A stretch of 64,000 nt of DNA from Curtobacterium flaccumfaciens (lineage in GTDB: Bacteria; Actinomycetota; Actinomycetes; Actinomycetales; Microbacteriaceae), in NCBI RefSeq assembly GCF_004361695.1, contig NZ_SNVW01000007.1:124001-188000 (forward strand). The letters are read 5' to 3'. The notes under the pieces are model-generated. The model searched no databases and was not told the origin of the DNA. It worked only from the letters and a program-made list of their open reading frames with translations. A program made the position numbers and the translations under genes. This document shows, one piece after another, positions 1 to 8,048 of the stretch (position 1 is its first letter; each line of letters opens with the position of its first letter).

Positions 1-1
1 G

Positions 2-691
2 GACGCCACCGACCTCGTCGCCCGCGCCGCCGACGCCGGGCTGCAGCTCTACCCGGCGCACGTCGTCCGGTGGTTCCCCGCCTACGCACGGCTGCACGAG
101 GCCGTCACCGCGGGCGTCCTCGGCGACCTCGCCGTCCTGCGGTTCTCGCGGTCGGGCGCGTTCCCGACCCGCGTCGCGTGGTTCGGCGACCGCGCCCAGT
201 CCGGCGGGATCGTGATGGACCAGATGATCCACGACATCGACGCCGCACGCTGGATCGCGGGCGAGGTCGTCCGCGTGTCCGCCGTGTCCGTCCGCACCGG
301 GGACGACGAACACCCGGTCGAGGCCGCGCACGTGCTCCTCACCCACGCCTCCGGTGCGATCAGCCACGTCGCCGGACTCTGGGGACCGCAACACCTCGCG
401 TTCTCGACCGAGTACTCGGTGACCGGGACGCTCGGCAGCCTGACGCACTCGTCCCTCGCCGAGGAGGCCACCCGCGGCGACCTCGCGGTGCCGACCGCCA
501 CGGACGGGTTCCTGCCGTCGGTCGACCCCGCTGAGGACCCGTACGCGCTCGAGCTCGCGGACTTCGTCGCCGCGTTCGACGGCGGACCGCTCCCCCGCGT
601 CACCGCCGAGGACGGCGCCGTCGCGGTCCGGATCGCGACCGCCGCGCTCGAGTCCATCGAGTCCGGCCAGCCCGTGGAGGTCGCACCGTGA
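2..691 (+). CDS. Gfo/Idh/MocA family oxidoreductase, C-terminal part (5' end outside window)
   Basis: The frame is open from the first complete codon at position 2, so the N-terminal Rossmann nucleotide-binding half lies upstream of the window. The visible 229 residues are the substrate-binding and dimerisation half. The segment GGIVMDQMIHDIDAARW carries the His-Asp-(x)-Asp-like signature of the family, following a short beta strand with SGAFPTRVAWFGD. Family members oxidise or reduce sugars, inositols and related compounds with NAD(P); the substrate cannot be read here. The stop overlaps the GTG start of the next gene by 4 nt (GTGA), so the two are translationally coupled and probably work on the same pathway. 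A LacI-type regulator lies 2 kb downstream. Confidence 0.85.
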   Translation, partial: DATDLVARAADAGLQLYPAHVVRWFPAYARLHEAVTAGVLGDLAVLRFSRSGAFPTRVAWFGDRAQSGGIVMDQMIHDIDAARWIAGEVVRVSAVSVRTGDDEHPVEAAHVLLTHASGAISHVAGLWGPQHLAFSTEYSVTGTLGSLTHSSLAEEATRGDLAVPTATDGFLPSVDPAEDPYALELADFVAAFDGGPLPRVTAEDGAVAVRIATAALESIESGQPVEVAP

Positions 692-1713
692 CGCTCCGGA
701 TCGGCGTGCTGTCGTTCGCCCACACGCACGCCGTCGGGTACCTGGCCGCGCTCGCCGCGATGCCCGACGTCGAGGTGCGCGGCGCCGATCCCGACGGGGT
801 GTCCACCGGCACCGCGGTGGGCGAGCTGCGGGGCGCCGACCTCGCCGCCGCGCTCGGCGTCGGGTACGCGGACACGTACGACGAACTGCTCGCGTGGGCC
901 CCGGACGCCGTGGTCGTCACGAGCGAGAACGCCCGGCACCGGGAACTCGTCGAGCTCGCCGCCGCGGCCGGCGCCCACGTGCTCTGCGAGAAGCCCCTGG
1001 CGACCACCTGGCAGGACGGGCTGGCGATGCGGGACGCCGTCGACCGCGCCGGCGTCGTGCTGATGATGGCGTTCCCGGTGCGGTTCGCCTCGGCGTTCGA
1101 CCGGCTGCGCGCCACCCACGACTCGGGAGCCCTCGGCACCGTCTTCTCGGTGCGCGGGGCGAACACCGGCATGCTCCCGCGCACCCGCGACTGGTTCACC
1201 GACCCGTCGATGAGCGGCGGCGGGGCCCTCGTCGACCACGTCGTGCACATCGCCGACCTGCTGGACGGCCTCACCGGAGCCGCCCCGGTGTCCGTCACCG
1301 CGGTGGCGAACCGGGTGCTGCACGCCGACCGGGCACGCGCGGAGACCGCCGGGCTCGTGACCGTGACGTACGACTCCGGGATGGTCGCCGCGATCGACTG
1401 CTCGTGGAGCCGGCCGGACACCTCGCCGGTCTGGGGCGGGCTGACCCTCGACGTGGCAGGCACGGGCGGCACCGTGTCGGTGGACTTCTTCGGGGCCGCG
1501 GCACGGGGACTCCACGCGGTGGACGGCCGGCCGATCGAGCTGCGGTACGGAGCCGACCCCGACGTGGCGATGCTCCGCGCGTTCCTCGACGCGGTGCGGT
1601 CCGGCGTGCGGCCCCAGCCGGACGTCGGTGTCGGGCTCCGGACGCTGTCCGTCGTGCTCGCGGCGCAGGAGTCGGTGCGGACCGGACGGACGGTCGCCGT
1701 CCCGACGACCTGA
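688..1713 (+). CDS. Gfo/Idh/MocA family oxidoreductase
   Basis: This 341-residue protein is a full-length member of the NAD(P)-dependent Gfo/Idh/MocA family. The N-terminal Rossmann half starts at LRIGVLSFAHTHAVGYL and contains the conserved ALCEKP-type motif as HVLCEKPLATTW (about residues 96-107). The C-terminal half carries SGGGALVDHVVHIADLLDG, with the His/Asp pair expected near the active site. The start is a GTG inside the GTGA overlap with the preceding homologue, which makes this a two-gene unit. Two adjacent paralogues often act on one sugar or cyclitol (for example a dehydrogenase plus an epimerising or isomerising partner), but no substrate can be assigned. A long palindromic terminator follows. 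Confidence 0.9.
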   Translation: MTLRIGVLSFAHTHAVGYLAALAAMPDVEVRGADPDGVSTGTAVGELRGADLAAALGVGYADTYDELLAWAPDAVVVTSENARHRELVELAAAAGAHVLCEKPLATTWQDGLAMRDAVDRAGVVLMMAFPVRFASAFDRLRATHDSGALGTVFSVRGANTGMLPRTRDWFTDPSMSGGGALVDHVVHIADLLDGLTGAAPVSVTAVANRVLHADRARAETAGLVTVTYDSGMVAAIDCSWSRPDTSPVWGGLTLDVAGTGGTVSVDFFGAAARGLHAVDGRPIELRYGADPDVAMLRAFLDAVRSGVRPQPDVGVGLRTLSVVLAAQESVRTGRTVAVPTT

Positions 1714-1754
1714 CCCACGGGGGCGGCCCCGCCGCGGACCGTCCCGCAGGTCGG

Positions 1755-1792
1755 CCTGGAGGCGCGTGGCGGCGCCGCCACGCGCCTCCAGG
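1755..1792. terminator. 38-bp perfect palindrome, family A (terminator-like)
   Basis: This is a perfect inverted repeat centred between 1773 and 1774, with arms reading CCTGGAGGCGCGTGGCGG. It begins 42 nt after the stop of the second oxidoreductase. No T-tract follows, as is common in GC-rich actinobacteria. The outer arm CTGGAGGCGCG recurs at three other gene ends in the window (10927, 28093, 51999), while the inner stem differs each time. Confidence 0.75.
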
Positions 1793-1850
1793 ATCGGAGT
1801 CTGTACCGTTCCGAACCGCACACGCGGGGGTTCTCGGGCAGGGTGGGAGC

Positions 1851-2582
1851 ATGACCTTCGAGCAGCACGCGCAGTCGTTCGGGGCGGCGGCCGACGCCTA
1901 CGAACGGGGACGACCCGGGTACCCGCCGGCCGCAGTCGAGTGGCTCCTGCCGGACGACGCCGGACTCGTGGTCGACGTCGGAGCGGGCACCGGCAAGTTC
2001 ACGCGCTCCCTGGTCGGACACGCGAACGAAGTCGTCGCCGTCGAGCCGGACGCGGCGATGCGCGAGCGCTTCGCCACCGCACTGCCCGACGTGCGGGTGC
2101 TCGACGGCACGGGCGAGGCGATCCCGCTGGACGACGGGTCCGCCGACGCCGTGACCTTCGCGCAGGCCTGGCACTGGGTCGACCCCGAACGCGGAGCGGC
2201 CGAGGTGGCACGGGTCCTCCGGCCGGGCGGCGTGCTCGGCCTGGTCTGGAACGTGCGCGACGAGACCCGGCCCTGGTCGGCACGGCTCGGCGCGCTCATG
2301 AAGCAGCCGGAGTCGCGGGTGATGGACTACGGCGCACCCGTGGTCGGCGCCCCGTTCACCGACGGCGGGTACGAGCGGTTCCGGTGGGTGCACGAGCAGG
2401 AGCGCTCGGCGTTCCTCGACATGGTCGCCTCGCGGAGCTACGTCATCGTGCGACCGGCCGACGAGCGGGTCGCGCTGCTCGGGGCCGTCCAGCGGTTGCT
2501 CGACCAGGACCCGGACACCGCCGGCCGGGACACCGTGCCCGTGGAGTACACGACGTACGTGCACCGGTACGTCCGGCCCTGA
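1851..2582 (+). CDS. Class I SAM-dependent methyltransferase
   Basis: This 243-residue protein has the class I methyltransferase order. Motif I is LVVDVGAGTGKFTRSL (about residues 41-56), the acidic strand-2 end is VVAVEPDAAMRERF, motif II/III is ADAVTFAQAWHWVDPE, and LRPGGVLGLVWNVRDE is the post-IV strand. The pattern YERGRPGYPPAAVEWLL near the N-terminus is typical of the small ubiE/YafE-like group of cytosolic methyltransferases of unknown substrate. The ATG start was chosen because the upstream open frame runs through the terminator hairpin. No operon partner is visible: a palindrome precedes it and the LacI gene follows with its own promoter. Confidence 0.88.
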   Translation: MTFEQHAQSFGAAADAYERGRPGYPPAAVEWLLPDDAGLVVDVGAGTGKFTRSLVGHANEVVAVEPDAAMRERFATALPDVRVLDGTGEAIPLDDGSADAVTFAQAWHWVDPERGAAEVARVLRPGGVLGLVWNVRDETRPWSARLGALMKQPESRVMDYGAPVVGAPFTDGGYERFRWVHEQERSAFLDMVASRSYVIVRPADERVALLGAVQRLLDQDPDTAGRDTVPVEYTTYVHRYVRP

Positions 2583-2675
2583 CGCGGCGACGGCGCCGGC
2601 GCTGGCGCTCCGCCGTGCCTGCGCCCCCGGGCCAGCTCCCCGTGCCCGCTCCCGCGTGCGCGCTACGCTCGTCCG

Positions 2676-3683
2676 GTGCGCGCAACCGTGCGGGACGTGG
2701 CCGCCCTCGCCGGGGTGTCGCCGAAGACCGTCTCCAACGTCATCAACGGCGGCGTCGTGGTGCGCCCCGAGACCCGGGAGCGGGTCGAGCAGGCCCTCGC
2801 CGAACTCGACTACGTACCGAACCTGTCCGCCCGCGGGCTGCGGAACGGCCGGTCGGGCGCGATCGCGCTGACGCTGCCCGAGATGGCGAGCGCGTACTCC
2901 GCCGAACTCGCGCAGTGGTTCGTGGAGCTCGCCCGCGAACGCGGATGGACCGTGCAACTCGACCAGACCGGCAACGACCCCGCTCGTGAGCGCGACCTGG
3001 TCTCCCGCGCGCGGGCGCACCTCGTCGACGGGCTGATCCTCAACCCGGTGTCCCTCAGCGCGAGCGTCCTCGCCTCGACGGAGGGCCTGCCGCCGACGGT
3101 CGTCATCGGCGAGGTCGAGCCCGAGCACGTCGACCAGGTGCACGTCGACAGCCGAGCTGCGGCCGAACAGGTCACCGCGTACCTGGTGGAACGGGGCCAC
3201 CGTCGGATCGCGATCGTCGGTGCCGCGCGTGCCACGGCCCCGACGGCCACGAGCGAGCTGCGGGAGCGCGGGTACGTCGCTGCGCTCACCGCTGCGGGCA
3301 TCGCTCCCGACCCGGCGTTGCGCGTGCCCCTCGCCGGATGGACCACGAGCGAGGCCGCCTCGGCGTTCGCGGCCTGGCTCGACGAGCACCCGCTGCCCGA
3401 CGCCGTGTTCGCGTTCACCGACTCGATCGCGTTCGGCGTGCTGCACGTCCTGGCGGCGCGGGGCGTCCGGGTGCCGGAGCAGGTGAGCGTGATCGGGTTC
3501 GACGACGTCGACGGTGCCGCGTACGCGATCCCGGCGCTCAGCACGGTGTCGTTCGATCGTCGGGCGTTCGCGACCGCGGCCCTCGACCTGCTCACCCGTC
3601 GCATCGAAGACCGCGATGCTCCGCCGGAGACCGTCGTGATCCCGCACCGCATCGTCGAGCGCGCGAGCGTCGCCCCGCGCTGA
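2676..3683 (+). CDS. LacI family transcriptional regulator
   Basis: The 335-residue protein starts with the classical LacI helix-turn-helix and hinge, VRDVAALAGVSPKTVSNVI (about residues 5-23), followed by a periplasmic-binding-protein-like sensor domain ending in the strand VSVIGFDDVDGA. A TACGCT hexamer at 2664-2669 ends six bases before the GTG start, so the message is probably leaderless. LacI proteins bind palindromic operators and usually sense a sugar or sugar derivative. The upstream pair of Gfo/Idh/MocA oxidoreductases is the natural candidate regulon, but no operator could be recognised. An alternative GTG start lies four codons in (2688). Confidence 0.93.
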   Translation: MRATVRDVAALAGVSPKTVSNVINGGVVVRPETRERVEQALAELDYVPNLSARGLRNGRSGAIALTLPEMASAYSAELAQWFVELARERGWTVQLDQTGNDPARERDLVSRARAHLVDGLILNPVSLSASVLASTEGLPPTVVIGEVEPEHVDQVHVDSRAAAEQVTAYLVERGHRRIAIVGAARATAPTATSELRERGYVAALTAAGIAPDPALRVPLAGWTTSEAASAFAAWLDEHPLPDAVFAFTDSIAFGVLHVLAARGVRVPEQVSVIGFDDVDGAAYAIPALSTVSFDRRAFATAALDLLTRRIEDRDAPPETVVIPHRIVERASVAPR

Positions 3684-3766
3684 GGCGTGGCGCACCTCGT
3701 ACCGTGCGACGACGGCGCGCACCACCGTGCGAGGTCGCGCACCGCGCCCGGCGTACGCTCCGCCGC

Positions 3767-4153
3767 ATGACCTCCGCCGACCCGTCGATGCCGACGCTCA
3801 CCGCCACCGTGCTGCAGTCCCCGGACGCCATCGCCCTGGCCCGCTTCTACGGCGCGCTCACCGGGTGGACCGTCCACGAGGACGACCCGACCTGGGCCCG
3901 CGTCCGCCCCGACGACGGCCCGGGGCTCTCCGTGCAGTACGAACCGGCGTACGTCGCGCCGACGTGGCCGGGGACGACGGACGCTCCGGGCATGCAGCTG
4001 CACCTCGACTTCCAAGTGGAGGACCTGCCCGCCGCGGTCGCCCGGGCCGAGCGACTCGGTGCCCGCCAGGCGGAGTACCAGCCGCAGGAGGACGTGCGGG
4101 TACTGCTCGACCCCGACGGGCACCCGTTCTGCCTGTTCCTGCCGGGCGCCTGA
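3767..4153 (+). CDS. VOC (glyoxalase/bleomycin-resistance fold) family protein
   Basis: This is a 128-residue single vicinal-oxygen-chelate module. The strand LTATVLQSPDAIALARFYGAL opens the first beta-alpha-beta-beta-beta unit. The second unit carries MQLHLDFQVEDLPAAVARAE, with the typical metal-position His, and the end VRVLLDPDGHPFCLF matches the closing strand with its Glu/Asp-Pro-Asp-Gly-His segment. Members include glyoxalases, dioxygenases and antibiotic-binding proteins, and sequence alone does not decide the activity. A TACGCT hexamer at 3754-3759 lies seven bases before the ATG, which implies a leaderless transcript. The gene stands alone, followed by a family B hairpin. Confidence 0.85.
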   Translation: MTSADPSMPTLTATVLQSPDAIALARFYGALTGWTVHEDDPTWARVRPDDGPGLSVQYEPAYVAPTWPGTTDAPGMQLHLDFQVEDLPAAVARAERLGARQAEYQPQEDVRVLLDPDGHPFCLFLPGA

Positions 4154-4220
4154 GCCGTCCGGCACCCCGGCGCTCGCCCGCGCCGCGCCGAGTTTCGCGC
4201 GCGCTACCCCGAGTTTCGCG

Positions 4221-4266
4221 CTGAGCGACACCTCTCGGGCTGTCCTGCGCGAGAAGTGTCGCTCAG
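4221..4266. repeat. Family B imperfect palindrome at the end of the hydrolase gene
   Basis: Left arm 4221-4237 (CTGAGCGACACCTCTCG) pairs with right arm 4250-4266 with one mismatch, leaving a 12-nt loop. The right end covers the stop codon of the minus-strand hydrolase, so the structure lies between two convergent genes and may terminate both. A 13-bp direct repeat CCGAGTTTCGCGC sits beside it (4188-4200 and 4209-4221). Related copies occur at 34242-34287 and 53682-53735. Confidence 0.7.
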
Positions 4267-5060
4267 GCCGAATCCCTGGCCGCCGCGCCGGGCCCGCCGG
4301 ACGAGTCCGCCGCACCGGGCCCGCCCGGGCCGCCGTCCGCGGCAGCCAGCACCGCCTCGCGGGTCCGCGCATCGCCGAGGATCCGGAAGTGCCCGCCGAC
4401 CGGCACCCGCACGTTCGTGGCCCCGGCGAGCGCGCTGCCCTCCGGGATCAGCGTGTCGAACACCCCGAACACAGACGTGATCCGCGTGTTCGCGTCGAGT
4501 TCCCGCGCCAGCCCGGACAGCACCGGGTCCGCCGCCCGGAACGCCCGCAGGTGCCGCACCGGCGCGAGTCGCGCGTAGCCGGACCCCGCGAACGGCGTCG
4601 ACACCGCCACCATCCGGTCGATCCGCCCGTGGTCGTCGAGCCGCGCCATCGCGTACTTGCCGATCAGGCCGCCCTTGCTGTGCGCCACGAGCAGCACGTC
4701 CCGGAGGTCGTGTTCCTCGAGGTACGCCAGCACCTCCTGCGCCGACTCGGGCACGGGGCGCAGGTTGTGCCGCAGCACCGGCAGGACGTGCACCGGGTGC
4801 CCACGGTCGTGCAGGGCGTCCATCAGCGGACGCATGAAGTGCCAGGTCTCGTAGACGCCCGGCACCACGACGACGGGCTGGCCGTCGCCGGTCCGGTAGT
4901 CGTCGGCGGTCGTCGGTCCGAAGCTCCGCAGCTGCCACCGGGCCGCGTACCACCAGTCGAGTGCGGCCCACCATCCGCGACGCACCAGCGAGATCCGGAC
5001 TGGAGGCGCGGTGCGGCCCGTGCGCGTCGGCCCGGCTCCGGACGTGGTCGCCTCCGTCAT
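4263..5060 (-). CDS. Alpha/beta hydrolase (lipase/esterase-like)
   Basis: The 265-residue protein has an alpha/beta-hydrolase core with the nucleophile elbow VLLVAHSKGGLIGKYAM, where Ser sits in an H-S-K-G pattern like that of triacylglycerol lipases and PGAP1-like hydrolases. Upstream is the oxyanion strand PVVVVPGVYETWHFMRPL. A later Asp (VFDTLIPEGS) and His (VPVGGHFRILGD) complete the triad. No signal peptide is evident. The ATG start at 5060 overlaps the stop of a small upstream ORF by ATGA. The N-terminal tail contains a half-copy of the family A palindrome (5000-5014), read in frame as part of RTAPPVR. Substrate unknown. Confidence 0.85.
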   Translation of the reverse strand: MTEATTSGAGPTRTGRTAPPVRISLVRRGWWAALDWWYAARWQLRSFGPTTADDYRTGDGQPVVVVPGVYETWHFMRPLMDALHDRGHPVHVLPVLRHNLRPVPESAQEVLAYLEEHDLRDVLLVAHSKGGLIGKYAMARLDDHGRIDRMVAVSTPFAGSGYARLAPVRHLRAFRAADPVLSGLARELDANTRITSVFGVFDTLIPEGSALAGATNVRVPVGGHFRILGDARTREAVLAAADGGPGGPGAADSSGGPGAAARDSA

Positions 5061-5170
5061 CGCGCTCCGTCGCGGGTCCGGGCGTCCTCGCGGAGCCGTC
5101 CGGCACGGGCACCGGTGTGCGGGCGCACGGGCAGGCCGTCGACCGAGACCATCCCCACGTTCGCGCGCAC
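5057..5170 (-). CDS. Small ORF coupled to the hydrolase (37 aa, function unknown)
   Basis: This short frame starts with GTG at 5170 and ends in a TGA that overlaps the hydrolase ATG (ATGA). On the minus strand a TACTCT hexamer (5182-5177) ends exactly six bases before the GTG, the same spacing seen at the leaderless starts elsewhere in the window. The peptide is basic and Arg-rich (VRANVGMVSVDGLPV...). I recognise no family. It may be a genuine small protein, or a leader whose translation couples to the hydrolase. The combination of a well-placed -10 element and stop/start overlap is what supports it. Confidence 0.45.
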   Translation of the reverse strand: MRANVGMVSVDGLPVRPHTGARAGRLREDARTRDGAR

Positions 5171-5274
5171 GAGCCGAGAGTACGCGGCACGTCCTGCACG
5201 CTCGCGCCGGCTCCACAGTCGCACGTCAGCGTCGTCATCACCCGCTGATAGGGAACCGGTGTGCACTCGTCCGC

Positions 5275-5913
5275 ATGACCGACGACACCCCCACGACGCC
5301 CGCCGACCGCCCGACCGACGCCACGCCGACCGGGTGGGGAGCGGCACCGGCGCCCGCCTCGAGCTCCACGTCCACCTCGACGTTCGACGCTCCCGCCCCG
5401 GCCCCGAGTGCCCCGAGCGACTGGCAGCAGGGCGCGTCGCAGCCGGGTGGTCCGCACCAGAGCGGTCCGCACCAGGGCGACCGGCAGCACGCCGGCTGGC
5501 AGCAGGCCGGCTGGCAGCAAGGCGCCTGGCAGCAGGGCGGCCCGAACGGCCCGACGCCCTGGTACGGCACGGCCGCCACGGCGCAGCGGAAGGGACCGAA
5601 GCCGCCGTGGTTCTGGCCGATCGTGGCGGTGGCCGTCGGGCTCGCCGCGCTGCTCGTCGGCGGGGGCGTCGGGTTCGCCGTCGGGCACGCGATCGGCGGC
5701 GCCGGCCACTCGACCACGCAGGTGCCCGGCACGAACGGGGGCACGGACCAGTTGCCCGGCGGTGGCACCGGTCGGTTCCCCGGCAACGGCACCCAGGACG
5801 GGACCGGATCCGGGAGCGGGACCCAGAACGGCAGCGGCACCGGCACCGGCACCGGCACCCAGGGCAGCACCGGGACCGGATCCGACACCAGCGGTTCCTC
5901 TGCGAACAGCTGA
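5275..5913 (+). CDS. Gln/Pro-rich single-pass membrane protein
   Basis: I do not recognise a family for this 212-residue protein. Three zones are visible. The cytosolic N-terminus is rich in Pro, Ser and Thr and contains a short repeated WQQ unit (HAGWQQAGWQQGAWQQGG). One transmembrane helix follows, WFWPIVAVAVGLAALLVGGG (about residues 112-131) plus GVGFAVGHAIGG. The external tail is Gly/Thr/Ser-rich with GTGTGTGT-like repeats. Proteins with a Pro/Gln-rich tail, one helix and a disordered outer tail are common in actinobacteria and are often annotated as hypothetical. The start is the first ATG after a 200-nt divergent region. Confidence 0.7.
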   Translation: MTDDTPTTPADRPTDATPTGWGAAPAPASSSTSTSTFDAPAPAPSAPSDWQQGASQPGGPHQSGPHQGDRQHAGWQQAGWQQGAWQQGGPNGPTPWYGTAATAQRKGPKPPWFWPIVAVAVGLAALLVGGGVGFAVGHAIGGAGHSTTQVPGTNGGTDQLPGGGTGRFPGNGTQDGTGSGSGTQNGSGTGTGTGTQGSTGTGSDTSGSSANS

Positions 5914-5929
5914 GCGCTACGCTCCCGAC

Positions 5930-6478
5930 ATGCGCAAGGTCACCGCAGGACTGTTCGCCTCCGTCGACGGCGTCGTGCAGGACCCGTACACGTTCCAGTA
6001 CGACTCCTTCGACGACGAGCTCGGGGCCGGGATGGGCGCGTTCATGGCCCGCACCGACACCGTCCTGCTCGGCAGGAACAGCTACCTCGAGTGGGCCGAG
6101 TGGTGGCCCGCCCACCCCGAGGACGGCTTCGGCCAGTGGATCAACCCGATCGAGAAGTACGTCGCGTCGACCACGCTCGGCGACGACCTGGCGTGGGAGA
6201 ACAGCACGCGGATCCCGGGTGACCTCGACGAGTTCGTCCGAGACCTCAAGCAGCGCGACGGCGCCGACATCGCGGTCTGCGGGAGCGTCACCGTCGTCCG
6301 GCACCTGCTCTTCGCCGGCCTGCTCGACGAACTCCAGCTCATGGTGCACCCGGCGATCGCCGGTGCCGGCCGCAAGCTCTTCGAGCCGACCGACCCGCCC
6401 ACGCGCCTGCGGTTGGTCGACAGCACCGTGACGAGCAAGGGGAACGTCCTGAGCACCTACGCGCCGCTGGGGGCGTGA
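5930..6478 (+). CDS. RibD C-terminal / dihydrofolate reductase-like family protein
   Basis: This 182-residue protein resembles the YyaP/YwjB-type RibD_C group. It opens with MRKVTAGLFASVDGVVQDP and continues with VLLGRNSYLEWAEWWP, DIAVCGSVTVVRHLL and ELQLMVHPAIAGAGRKLF, which are the four conserved blocks of the dihydrofolate-reductase-like fold that binds NADPH. Family members reduce pterins, riboflavin precursors or unknown substrates, and this protein cannot be placed more closely. A TACGCT hexamer at 5918-5923 ends six bases before the ATG, so the transcript is probably leaderless and independent of the membrane-protein gene just upstream. Confidence 0.85.
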   Translation: MRKVTAGLFASVDGVVQDPYTFQYDSFDDELGAGMGAFMARTDTVLLGRNSYLEWAEWWPAHPEDGFGQWINPIEKYVASTTLGDDLAWENSTRIPGDLDEFVRDLKQRDGADIAVCGSVTVVRHLLFAGLLDELQLMVHPAIAGAGRKLFEPTDPPTRLRLVDSTVTSKGNVLSTYAPLGA

Positions 6479-6512
6479 ACAGGGCACTGGCGAACCGCGC
6501 GTACCCTCTGAG

Positions 6513-7847
6513 GTGACCATCTCACCACCCGAGGAAGCCGGAATCAGCATGACCCAGGACCCCCGCCCGCACGTCGTCATCGTCGGCGGTGGATTCGCCG
6601 GTGTCGCCGCGATGCGCGAACTCGCCGACGCTCCGGTCCGGGTGACCCTGGTCGACCGCCACGTCTACAACATGTTCCAACCGCTCATGTACCAGGTGGC
6701 GACCGGTGGCCTGAACGCCGGGGACGTGACGTACTTCCTCCGCAGCCTCCGTGCGAAGCAGGACAACGCCGAGTTCCGGCACGGCCTGCTCACCGGCGTC
6801 CGGCCCGACGAGCGCATCGCCGAGATGTCCGACGGCGAGCACCTGCACTACGACTGGCTCATCCTGGCGAACGGGGTGAACACGAGCTACTTCGGCACCC
6901 CCGGCGCGTACGAGTACGCGTACTCGATGTACTCCCGCTCGCAGGCCCTCCGCATCCGCGACGAGCTGTTCACCCGGCTCGAGGAAGCCGCGGCGAACCA
7001 GGGCCCCGACGAGATCAAGATCGTCATCGTCGGCGGCGGTGCGACGGGCGTGGAGATGGCCGGTGCGCTCGCCGAACTCCGCGACCAGGCCCTCGTCGGC
7101 GCGTACCCGGAGATCGAGCGGGGCAACATCTCGATCACCCTGGTGCACCGCAGCGGTGAGCTCCTCAAGCCGTTCGCGCCGCGCCTCCGCCGGTACGCGG
7201 CGAAGATCCTGCGGAAGCGCGGGGTCGTGCTGCGCCTGAACACCGGCGTCTCCGAGGTCAAGCGCGACGGCGTGATGACGGCCGAGGGCGAGTTCATCCC
7301 GGCGTCGCAGGTCATCTGGGCGACCGGTGTCGCCGCCCACAAGGAGGTCTCGGGCTGGGGCCTGCCGCAGACCCACGGCGGGCGCATCCAGGTGAACGAC
7401 GACCTCAGCGTGAAGGGCGTCGAGCGCATCTTCTCCGCCGGCGACATCGCCGCGCAGGACGACGCCCTCGCCCAGCTCGCACAGCCGGCACTGCAGGGCG
7501 GACGGCACTGCGCACGGCAGATCGTGCGGCGCATCGAGGACAAGCCGACCGAGCACTTCAAGTACTTCGACAAGGGCACGATGGCGACCATCGGCACGAA
7601 CGCCGCGGTCGCGCAGCTCCGGGGCGGCATCACGCTCGTCGGGCCGATCGCGTGGGCGGCCTGGGTGGCGGTGCACATCGCGTCGCTGCTCGGCAACGGC
7701 AACCGGCTGTCGACCCTGTCGCACTTCTTCGTCCGCTACCTGTGGTTCATGCGGAAGCGCTCGATCCCGATCGTGGGTGACGTCCGGCCGGTGCGCCCGA
7801 ACGGGGACCGCGAGCCGGAGCCGTGGCAGATGCAGAAGGCGGAGTAG
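6513..7847 (+). CDS. ndh: NAD(P)/FAD-dependent oxidoreductase, type II NADH dehydrogenase-like
   Basis: This 444-residue flavoprotein has two dinucleotide-binding folds: HVVIVGGGFAGVAAMREL for FAD near the start and KIVIVGGGATGVEMAGAL for NAD(P)H near residue 170. The FAD-contacting strand VERIFSAGDIAAQ also fits. A hydrophobic segment (ITLVGPIAWAAWVAVHIASL) precedes a basic tail with HFFVRYLWFMRKRS, the membrane-anchoring C-terminal pattern of NDH-2 enzymes, which feed electrons from NADH to quinone without pumping protons. The GTG start at 6513 follows a TACCCT hexamer (6502-6507) by five bases, as at leaderless starts; an ATG at 6549 is the alternative. The symbol is given by similarity only. 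Confidence 0.88.
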   Translation: MTISPPEEAGISMTQDPRPHVVIVGGGFAGVAAMRELADAPVRVTLVDRHVYNMFQPLMYQVATGGLNAGDVTYFLRSLRAKQDNAEFRHGLLTGVRPDERIAEMSDGEHLHYDWLILANGVNTSYFGTPGAYEYAYSMYSRSQALRIRDELFTRLEEAAANQGPDEIKIVIVGGGATGVEMAGALAELRDQALVGAYPEIERGNISITLVHRSGELLKPFAPRLRRYAAKILRKRGVVLRLNTGVSEVKRDGVMTAEGEFIPASQVIWATGVAAHKEVSGWGLPQTHGGRIQVNDDLSVKGVERIFSAGDIAAQDDALAQLAQPALQGGRHCARQIVRRIEDKPTEHFKYFDKGTMATIGTNAAVAQLRGGITLVGPIAWAAWVAVHIASLLGNGNRLSTLSHFFVRYLWFMRKRSIPIVGDVRPVRPNGDREPEPWQMQKAE

Positions 7848-8003
7848 GCGCGGGCGCGCGGGCGCTTGCGGGCTGGCGCCGCGCGCGGGCTGGGGCGGCG
7901 CGGGCCGGCGCCGCGCGCGGACCGACCCGATGCGACGAGGTCGACGTCGTGCGACAGCGGCTTCGTCGCTCCGCGCGCAGCGCGACATCCCGCGCGCGCA
8001 ACG

Positions 8004-8043
8004 AACGACAGGGCCGACGTCGTACGACATCGGCCCTGTCGTT
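8004..8043. terminator. Hairpin between convergent ndh-like and SDR genes
   Basis: Arms 8004-8017 (AACGACAGGGCCGA) and 8030-8043 are perfectly complementary. The interior GTCGT/ACGAC extends the stem. It lies a few bases beyond the SDR stop and about 160 nt after the ndh-like stop, so it can serve both convergent genes. The stretch 7850-7930 before it is only GC low-complexity sequence. Confidence 0.7.
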
Positions 8044-8048
8044 CCGGG

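Noticed and set aside
600..3725. 1041-codon minus-strand frame over the oxidoreductase, methyltransferase and LacI genes
   Set aside because: It runs antisense through three well-supported genes and through a terminator palindrome, so it is a compositional artefact.
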